The notes below the pieces were generated by a model. The model was not told where the DNA came from and did no database searches. It saw nothing but the letters and a program-made list of their open reading frames with translations. This document shows, in pieces, positions 55,690-64,000 of a stretch of DNA of 64,000 bases. Source of the DNA: Microcebus murinus (taxonomy: Eukaryota; Chordata; Mammalia; Primates; Cheirogaleidae); contig NC_134104.1 in assembly GCF_040939455.1 (NCBI RefSeq), positions 142,760,501-142,824,500 of the forward strand, in the 5' to 3' direction. Made by a program: the position numbers and the translations under genes. Each line of letters starts with the position of its first letter. Within the stretch, counting starts at the first letter, position 1.

Positions 55690-58370
55690 TCTGTTGCTTA
55701 TATTTTCAGAGTTTCTTTTGTCCTTAATCACTATGTTTTCCTGATTCCATAGGCCTCACATAAATAAAACATCGCCTTAGAACCCCTCCCAGTCTTGAGA
55801 ATGTTTTCCTGATGGGGCAGTTATCTTTGGTATTCTGCTCATGCATAATTGGGGTCCATTTTTAACACAGCCATACTATATATGATTAACACTTCCTATG
55901 CTAATGGTTCAGTGAGGAGTGGCCATCTGTGAACACCTAGAGTCCAGCGTATTCTTTCTAAAAGATGCTCCTTGTATACACAGCAGGGTTTGATCTTTTA
56001 GAAGTTTAGATGGGAAGAAGAGGCCTTGAAGAAAGCATTTGGGCACGCATGTGTGATTCAGAATTCCAAATTCTATACCGCATTTCATGATCTACTAATG
56101 CGAATCAGCTGGGGTAAAAGAGTGTGGCTCTGGTGCTGATTTACAAAGAAAGTTAACTAGACCTGCTTCTGCATTTGCCTAGTGATGGCGCAGAGAGTTT
56201 AGTCTCAGCACACTTCCAGGAACAATGTGGGACTGTTATCTAAGCACTAGAAGTGATTTCAAATAAAATTACAGGAGACTTGTAACTTGTTCAGTTTGCA
56301 GACAAAACCAGTGGCTATATCCAGCAGAAGGCCATTTGTGTAATCAGAGATTTGCCCAACAGATCTAGCAAGAGAAGAGACCTTGAAAATCAATTTTTCT
56401 AAAATCACTACAAAACATTACCTCATTGTTTTGACCAAGCTGTGAAAATAGATTGGTTTTGATGTTTTCAGAAAGGATGAGGAGTTATCACTTGTTTCAC
56501 CGTCTATCGATTACATCCTTCAGCCTAAGCAGGGATCAAATGGTTTGCAAGGTTAGCCAAGGAATTTACAGCATAGAGACGGAGCAGGACCTGCCAACTT
56601 GAAGGGGCTGATATATTTTACTTTTAAGTCTTGGTGGACTTGCTAATCTATTGAATTGACACAAAGCCAACATTTAGGTAATCCTGATGAAGTATATTGA
56701 TAAATGGTAAGGAAAATCTAAATGAAAGGAACGTAGTGTTTTTCTGAACTTGTCAGGGAAGCTTCCCTGTGGCCGTTTTGTGGCAGAAATCTGTACTTAT
56801 TTCTGTATTGATTAGGTCATTTGTGCCATTTGTTCTGCTCTGTGGGAATTATTTTACTTGGTTTGCTCCTTCTGCACTCTGAATTACCTTGTTTCTCTAG
56901 GCAAAAATTCTTATCAATATAGAAATCCAGTGTTTCTGTAGCTTTGGGAGTATCATTTGTTGAAGCCACAGGATAGTGATAAGTGGACATCATTGTTCAC
57001 CTACTGATTCCGAGTTTACTGTTGAATCATTTTTGATCAAAATGCGAAGTTTCTTCATAGATTGTTTGTCCAAAATTTGTTTTCTACCAAGCAAACCAAA
57101 CACCTGGAACACACACACACACACTCATTCTTTGCCTGTGCTTTCTGTGTTTGTTTGGCAGAGAGTGACAGTTGCTTTTGGCAGATGTGCAGGATCAAGG
57201 TGGCCTTTTTATCTTTTTACCCTCAAGGAGTCGGTTTCTCAGATGAAGGAAGTGGTGAAGTTAACAGAAATTGTAGCCCTACCCTGAAATAAAAGTTAAG
57301 CATACTAGATATAATAAACCTGTTTATTAATTATTTGTCAAAGGTATTGACTTTGTTAAAGTATTTGAAATAGAAATTTGGAGACAGTGCTTAATTTTTA
57401 TTAATTAGATATTAAAATCTTATTTCATGACCTGAAGTAATCTAACAACCAAAAATAATCTTTTTTGTTTGTTTGTTTGTTTTCCCATTTATCTAACTTT
57501 TAGAAATGGAAAATCTCAGCAATACTGTTTATAGGTAAATATAAGGATCTATTTGATATTAATATATTTTACCTTGCATACAGAGAATTTATTGCTACAA
57601 ATTTCTTAACTACATGTCTAATTCACCACATGTATTAGTTAGCTTTACTTGGATAAGCATTGACCTAGGACCAGGCAATTAGCTTTAATTTTGTTGCTGA
57701 GAATTTTTTTTCCCGAAGACAGAACAGAATAATAAAATAAAATAAATATGCATACTGTTTGATAAATATATATGTATGTGTATATTGATATATGATTTTG
57801 TAATTTATATATTAAGCTTTAAGGTATAAATTTATATATATTAATATAAATTTAGATATTATAGAAGGAGTAATATTTATTACTATGAATGATGAGGTGA
57901 CCTAGGCTAGCATATTTTCTTTTTATTTTCTTTCCAAATTCACTGCTTTTCACTGCTAATGAACAACATCCTATTAAGGGGAGGGTTACAGATAACAGTC
58001 AGTGAAGAAAGGAAACTTGCTTATGTAGAATATGCATGGTTGATATTTCATAATCTGAAATATTAAATTTCAAAACAAACTAATCTCAAAATAAATTGTG
58101 TTTTCATTTAAAAATTATTTTTAAAACATAGCATCTTAAAAGTGGAGATGAGGGTCACAGATTCCACTAAACAGAAAGAGTTAGGCAACCTCTGTTTGGG
58201 ATGATGAAAGGGGAATACAAATTTTCCTCTAGATTGTATACTAAGAGTCTCCAGTGTAGGATTCTAAAATCCATGGAGATATAATAATAATCCCTAATCA
58301 ACAAGATTGGGTATTCTAAAGATCAAGAAAAAATTTTAAAGTAAAAATTGGTGAGCATTAGAGGTTAAAA
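55690..58370. other. No gene or clear interspersed repeat recognised
   Basis: Holds short CA (about 57108-57126) and TTTG (about 57464-57481) microsatellites. The two overlapping frames at 56976-57292 run through the CA repeat and match nothing I know. Confidence 0.4.
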
Positions 58371-58379
58371 CGTTTGTAA

Positions 58380-58860
58380 ACATGAAAATGTGTACAAAGA
58401 CTGTAACAACTTTATTCATAGTTGTCCCAAGCTAGAAACAACACAAATGTCCTTCACCAGATGGATGAATAAACTGTGACGTATCCAGATAATGAAATAT
58501 TACTCAGCAAGGAAAAGGAGTGAAATCCTGGTCCACACAATAATTTGGATGGGGCTCAAGGGCATTATGCTGAGTGATATTGCTGAAGCCTATCTGCAAA
58601 CATTGCAGACCCCATTCATATAACATCCCTAAATTACTAACCTATTGTGTCAAAGAACAGATTAGTGATTGACAGAAGATATGACAAAGAGAAAGGTGCA
58701 ACTATAAAGGTATGACAAAAGGAAGATTTTGGGGGTGATGGAACTATTCTGAAGCCTAATAGTGGTAGTAGTTACATAAACTTATACATACGTCGACATT
58801 CACAAAACTGTATAGTCGCCAGTAAGTCAAATATACCGTATAACAATTTTGCAATTTAAA
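58380..58860 (+). mobile_element. Old L1M 3' end, + orientation
   Basis: ACTTTATTCATAGTTGTCCCAAGCTAGAAACAACACAAATGTCC, GGATGAATAAACTGTGACGTATCCAGATAATGAAATATTACTCAGC, GGGCATTATGCTGAGTGATATTGC, CATTCATATAACATCC, GTGATTGACAGAAGATATGAC, GGTGATGGAACTATTCTGAAG, ACTGTATAGTCGCC follow the L1M ORF2 end and 3' UTR in order. Confidence 0.85.
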
Positions 58861-58864
58861 AATC

Positions 58865-59530
58865 AGAATTATTCCACTTTTAGTGATATTGAGTAACTGG
58901 CTTCACACAATTATATGAGGCAAAAGTGTCAGTTTATATAAATAAATAAAAGATGCTTTATTTCGAGCCAAAGGGAAAGATTACAAGCTTGTCCATGAGA
59001 AGGGTTCTTCATAAATGGTTCTAATTCCATTTGCTCCAGGCATGAATCCTAGGCAGATATTGAACGTTAAAAAAATATGCTTGACATAATCCTAACCTGT
59101 GTTACTCATAGCACCCTGCCCCTATTTCCTCATTCGTTGTTCATTTTAGAACCCTTTTCTGTAATCTTTCTGGCTTTCAAAATGATGTTCAGGGGCAGGT
59201 TTGTTATTTTCATTTAGATTAGCTTTGTAAGACTGATAACCCTAGAACTCTCACCCAGATACCTCCCAAATGCATGCACTGGCCTCCAGGAATTGCTATC
59301 CACTTACAGCTCTAATAGCTTAGTGATGGCTACCTCAGGGCGTCTGAAGGAATCCCATACCATTCTGTAGTAGCTATACTTTTTAAAGTCACTGTAGTCT
59401 CTAGAAGTGCCTGGAAGTTCGGGTCCCCAGACGTGTTGGCAGTTTAATTCTAGCCAGAGTTCTAATCAGGTAATATCAATAAACGTCTGTTGAATGGGTG
59501 CATGTGTTTCTCCCCGTAAAAGATAGTCAA
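58865..59530. other. No feature recognised
   Basis: Unassigned DNA between L1 and MIR fragments. Confidence 0.4.
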
Positions 59531-59534
59531 TAAC

Positions 59535-59770
59535 TAATATATTTATAATGCTAAGTCTATGTGAAATTCTCTTCTAAGTGTTTTATGTATATTAACACGT
59601 TTAATCCTCCCAACCAAATGTGAGGCAGGGACTCACTATTTCCATTTGCAGATGAGGAAACTGAAACACAGAGGCATTTAGTGACTTGCTCAGAGTTGGT
59701 GGTGGAGCCAGGCTTCAAGCTCTGGATGTTCTGTCTTTGGAGTCCAAGTAGTTAAACCACTGCACGACGT
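59535..59770 (+). mobile_element. MIR SINE, + orientation, near full length
   Basis: AAATTCTCTTCTAAGTGTTTTATGTATATTAACACGTTTAATCCTCCCAACC, CCATTTGCAGATGAGGAAACTGAAACACAGAGGCATTTAGTGACTTGCTCAGAG, GGTGGAGCCAGGCTTCAAGCTCTGG, GGAGTCCAAGTAGTTAAACCACTGCA. The best-preserved MIR in the window. Confidence 0.92.
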
Positions 59771-59774
59771 ATTC

Positions 59775-60955
59775 TCTGTTTGTTGTTTTGTTTCTGCCTG
59801 TGTTTTCTTTTTTTACACCAGACCGATGTATTTGTTCATATTGTATTTCAGTTTAGACATGGCTCACCAGCCCCGAGATAATTCATAAACCCTTGTACAG
59901 AGCTCACCTTGTTGCACCAACTGAGCAATGCATTCAGGTCTAATATTTATTTGAACCTAGTTACATAGGATTCCATCTGATTCGTGCATCTGCCAGTGTA
60001 GACACAAGTGTGGATAGAGTTGCAGCCATGGGCAGAGGGAGAGGGCAGCCGAAATGCCAGGTGATATCAGAAGCCCCGTGGTGCTCTTGTGGAGGCAGAC
60101 ATGTGGGCAAGCTCAACAGTACGATGTTTTCTGTTCTGTGGATGCTTTCGCCTTGCAGAACCAGGAAGCTGCTCTCATGTCGGTCAGACCTGGGTGCTGC
60201 CTGGTTAAATGAGAAGCCCTGTCAAGAGGAAGCTTATCTGAGAAGCCTACTACTGGCCTGACGAGCCTGCTTTTCCAGCCATTTTGGGTAAGCAGAGAAG
60301 GATTGAGGGACATAGAGAAGCACCCTTTTCCCATTCAGCTTGCAGAGCAGACGGGGGTAGAGGTGAGGGATAAAAATCCAGTCCAGATCTTAGAAATAGA
60401 GAGGCTTTCCTTAGGTTCAGAGCAAAACAGCTCCTTCTTTTGTTGGACTCTGATGATATTCCTATAGAAATTCTTTTGTTCAGAGATTTAGTCTTAGTCA
60501 ACTCAGTCCTAAAAGGCAGGTGTGGATTGAGGTCGCACCACCTTAGGGTCTGCTCTGTTCCTTTAAGTAATCTTCAAGCCCGAAACTTAGCATGCTGGTG
60601 AAGGGGAGACTCCATAAACCTTGGAAACAACTCTTCCCCCAGGGAGGACAACATTCTGGCCTTGGATCGGAGGCCATGCATCCATTTTACAGTAACAGGG
60701 GCTACTGTAGCTCATTTGCTTCTCAGTTTTAAGATTACTACAGAACCAAGGATTGAGTATGCATTGCTGTATTTCAGTGGGATATCTGAGGCAACTTCGA
60801 TGATGAAAAATAAGTGCGTGTTTCTGGTTGGGAATAACTCTGTTAGGATAAAATATGTAGGTATTACGTGGTTTGGCATCTTTCTTTGTTAAGTTCCCAT
60901 TATTGTATTTGTGGGTGTTGCATTTGCTTTTTGGTGAAGGAATTATAAAGCACTG
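59775..60955. other. No gene or clear repeat recognised
   Basis: Frames at 60010-60501 on both strands overlap one another and have no recognisable similarity. Confidence 0.4.
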
Positions 60956-60959
60956 TGTT

Positions 60960-61210
60960 GGAAGGCAGTGAACACGTTATGGGTTTTTGAGATCTGTGTT
61001 TGAACAATTGTATTGCCATTTGACCTTGGGCAAGGACTTATCCTTTCTGAGCCTCTCTGTCCCATTCTCTCTCTCTTGCTCGCTCGCTCCATCTCTCTTT
61101 CTTTCATATCTGTGAATGATTAGTTGTAGTAAGGATTAAAAAACTATCTGTAAAGTGTTCCTTTTGGCATTTAGCACATATAATGCTAAATAAAAACACA
61201 ACATGGTAGT
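60960..61210 (-). mobile_element. MIR SINE, reverse orientation, with an internal TC-rich expansion
   Basis: GTGTTTGAACAATTGTATTGCCATTTGACCTTGGGCAAGGACTTATCCTTTCTGAGCCTCTCTGTCC is the MIR complement. CTCTCTCTCTTGCTCGCTCGCTCC (61068-61091) then interrupts it, and AGTAAGGATTAAAAAACTATCTGTAAAGTG to TTTAGCACATATAATGCTAAATAAA resumes the MIR order. Confidence 0.7.
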
Positions 61211-61214
61211 TATT

Positions 61215-62350
61215 ATTTTTTAGTGTGGGCTAATGTATCTGTGTTTAAGTTGAATTAAATATGAACAACTATGAGGATTTGTGGATATCATTATCAGGGT
61301 ACCGATTTTGTGATTTACTTTTAAAAAGTGTTACGCAGTATCAATTTCCCTCAGCTACAAAGACTGTTCCCAAGGTTTTTCTCCTGTGACGTATCAGTAA
61401 GTCTTGTGAGGAAAAAAAGTAATTTCAATATGATTACAATTCCAGCTCAGCCATAGAGGTAAATATATGTCTATGAAATGAAGCAGTTGATACCTTTCAG
61501 TAGCTGCCTTTTAGACAGGGTCTTTTCTGAACTGATCCCTGTTTGTATCCCAGGCTTTGGTGTGTATGGCTGGACTTGTGCTGTGCTGAATTTCAGGAGC
61601 AAGTGTGCAGATTTTACTCCCAGTGTGGGGAGTGAGAGGTGGAGTACAGGCCAATCGTCTGCAGCTGGTAAGAGCAATTAGCAGCTTCATGAATTAGGGT
61701 CTTGTTTTCCCTGTTGTCCAAGATAATCATTTGTTTGTTTTAACTAAGATGCTCTATCTTCATCAGAGGCATCAATCCTCGTATTTAAATGATAAGGTCT
61801 TTGAATCTCATAGATAATGTTTGCATTTCACAGCAGGAACCCTGTCACAGCACATATTTTCTCTTGCTGACTTTGGTAATCAAGACATGAGTTACATGTA
61901 TATCACATTTTTCTTCAAACAGATATGAAAATATGATTTGGTACATTCCAGTAACTTTTTTTGATGCAGACCCACTTTAAGACTTTTTATATGAAGTCTC
62001 AGCAGTCACACATACCTGCATGTGAACATACACGCCCCTCGTGAACACTGACTTGCACACGTGTATGTGAAATGAAATTTTACAAAATGAGACATAGCCT
62101 TACCATGAGTAATGTGCTCTAATAATTCTTACCTATTCTGTTCTAGTCCATTTAGCTGCACTACATCTATTCTGCTCCCACTCTGTGTTTTATTTATTTC
62201 ATTATACAAATTCAGATTATAGCCAATGATTTGACTTCTTGATATATCAACAGGTCACACTTAAATTTTGAAATACATTAGTCTAAATATAAATTTACTT
62301 ATTATTTTATTTTCTCACTCAGTCTTTGTAGAAAGGAGCACATCTGGTAT

Positions 62351-62396
<46 letters not shown>

Positions 62397-62735
62397 TCTT
62401 CAGCTATGTGTGATGTTAATACAATGATCAAAATATATTGTTCTTTTCACTGAGCAAATGCCAGTTAATACAATTTGAAGATAAGAATGATGTCTAGATT
62501 ATCATAAGTACTTACCAATAGGTCAGATAAATTATTTTGGAAATCATAGATGTAAGTCATTATTAAACTATATCCAGTTGTCCCAGAAAAGGGTCTTTTT
62601 GCATAAGGTAGTAAGTGTATATCTAGAAAGCGTTTGCTGTTCTGAGTTGTTCTTCATATAACCACAGTATCCGAGCTCAGTTAAAAAAAAAAAAAAACAA
62701 TTCTAACAATTGCTTAAACAATTAGAAGACATTTA
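61215..62735. other. No gene or interspersed repeat recognised
   Basis: Unassigned DNA; it holds the AT microsatellite listed separately and an A14 run near 62683-62696. Confidence 0.4.
62353..62396. repeat. (AT)n(AC)n compound microsatellite
   Basis: About 17 AT units (62353-62387) followed by AC units to 62396. Confidence 0.97.
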
Positions 62736-62739
62736 TGTT

Positions 62740-63000
62740 TTTAGAAACATTTATTCATTTCCTGTTATGTTCCAGACAGGGGTTCCGAAGACCTAGAGAT
62801 AAACAAAGCATAGTTCCTGCCTTTGGGGAACTTACAGCCAACTCCCAGATAATTTCAGAAACCCTCGGATAAGTGGTGAAGTGCAGATGTGCACCCTGAT
62901 AGAGGCATGAAGGTGAACACAGAGAAGGAGCAGACCACGGGAAGTGTGTGAGAGACAGCTAGGGGCTTTGTTAGGGAAGAGGTGACCCCTGAATCTCATC
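62740..63000 (+). mobile_element. L2 LINE 3' fragment, + orientation
   Basis: ATTTATTCATTTCCTGTTATGTTCCAGACAGGGGTTCCGAAGACCTAGAGATAAACAAAGCATAGTTCCTGCCTTTGGGGAACTTACAGCC, GGATAAGTGGTGAAGTGCAGATGTG, AGAAGGAGCAGACC and GGGAAGAGGTGACCCCTGAATCTCATC follow the L2 3' end. Confidence 0.75.
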
Positions 63001-63004
63001 CTGT

Positions 63005-64000
63005 TGGTTAATATATAGGCTGCAAGCAGTGATCCATCACACGTTGTAAGATGATTTCCTCAAAAGGAAGAAACCTTTGGAGAATGGAGGTGGCTGGGGT
63101 GTGGTTCTAACTGGTGGAAGGGTTCTTGCTTTATACCAAAAGCCCTCTACTGTTCAGGAGCAGCTCCGAGAAAAGACAGGTGGGTGCATGATGGCACCTG
63201 GGTGTGTAAAGATTCAAATAAGTTCTTGTAATAAAAACATCAGAGAACTGTTTTGTGACAAGTGTCACAGGTGTGCATTGCACCATCTGCTGGCACAGGG
63301 AGAGCATGAGATGCATTGCCAAGGATGAGATCAGAGCTTTACTCCTGACGAGCCTTCCTGGAATCCTTCTCGGGGATTCTCAGCTCATGGACCTTGACTT
63401 CCTTTCCCTTTTGACCAAGGACAATACAAGAGGAGATTTAATAAATAACTGTAAGGTATCATTTCTCTGTTACTGAAAATTCTTTTGAATATCCTCACTT
63501 ACTTGGTTCTCTTCATTTCTTCCAGGGGAACACAAGGGGGCTGGTCTATTCACACATCTGAATAAAGAGCAAGAGGATATCTATAGATGGTTGGCCTGGC
63601 CACCACAGGACCTCTTGCTCTGCTGCATCTTTCTGTGTTTGCTCTTAACTTCAGCTTCTGACTCTGGTCCCATCCTTCCAGATGTGAGCAGTCTGAACTC
63701 TTAAACTCTGCTCCTCCCACCCCCATACACAGCCTAAATGTGCGTCTCACTTTCACCTCCCTCCTTTGCCCCTTCAAATCATCTTTGATATTAGCTATAG
63801 TCTGTGGCCTTCAAATCTCTGCTGAGCCATCCCTGGAGAATGGGCTGGGCAAGGAAAATCATACTTGAACTCTCAGGGAAAGAAGGAGGAAGGTTGCTTC
63901 TAACTCATTCTCAAAGTTCACTTCTTTGTGGGCAATTATCATACTCTAAAGGAGAATTACTAACTTTTGAGTAAACATGTTAAGCAAATGTTTCCATTCT
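63005..64000. other. No gene or clear repeat recognised
   Basis: Overlapping frames at 63077-63476 and 63550-63777 have no recognisable similarity. The CT-rich stretch at 63600-63780 may be a decayed repeat. Confidence 0.4.

Noticed and set aside
56976..57292. 103-codon and 76-codon overlapping + strand frames
   Set aside because: They run through a CA microsatellite in two phases and have no recognisable similarity.

Overview
The window is nuclear DNA of a primate, most likely a strepsirrhine (lemur or galago group). The clearest evidence is two Alu copies (about 23048-23383 and 37522-37803) that share variants I associate with strepsirrhine Alus, such as GTGCCGTGG and CTCACAGCAACCTCAAACTC. 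The first copy also carries a mid-element segment with a palindromic TTAGTTGGCCAACTAA. Three pieces of one L1 3' UTR type that differs from the human one (1-101, 25200-25489, 52385-52690) agree with this. Most of the window is AT-rich, and I see no convincing protein-coding exon. The open reading frames are short and come from repeats, microsatellites or the stop-poor CpG island.

Left part (1-37.8 kb): a graveyard of mobile elements. It starts with an L1 tail inserted in a Tigger1-type DNA transposon (102-2011). Old L1 and HAL1-like pieces, MIR and L2 fragments, four Alu-related copies and several MLT1-like (ERVL-MaLR) LTRs follow. The best-preserved event is an L1 at 23757-25489 whose 5' part is inverted against its 3' part, the classic product of twin priming, with a near-perfect target site duplication. 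A second, older L1 pair (5140-6130) and a small nested L1 piece (35001-35153, flanked by perfect 14-bp repeats) may have arisen in related ways. A perfect 31-bp inverted repeat (29810-29840 and 30485-30515) is not explained by any element I recognise.

Central part (about 37.8-51.6 kb): almost free of recognisable interspersed repeats. It contains a strong CpG island (about 42500-43975) with GC boxes, an adjacent Sp1/NF-Y type pair (GGGCGGGATTGG, 43367-43378), a G-quadruplex-type tract and a long GC-rich region that ends abruptly in a T-free A/C-rich stretch and a possible splice donor at 44197/44198. I read this as the promoter and untranslated first exon of a gene on the + strand whose coding exons lie outside the window. 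I could not identify the gene. The repeat-poor flanks contain AT-rich stretches with paired homeodomain or GATA-like motifs that could be conserved enhancers.

Right part (51.6-64 kb): an ordinary intron-like or intergenic region with a few MIR, L1 and L2 fragments and microsatellites. I found no tRNA, rRNA, CRISPR array or bacterial-type feature, and no evidence of an undescribed multi-gene system. The observations most worth checking are the L1 inversions, the 31-bp inverted repeat, and the unusual leader and repeat-free surroundings of the CpG-island promoter.
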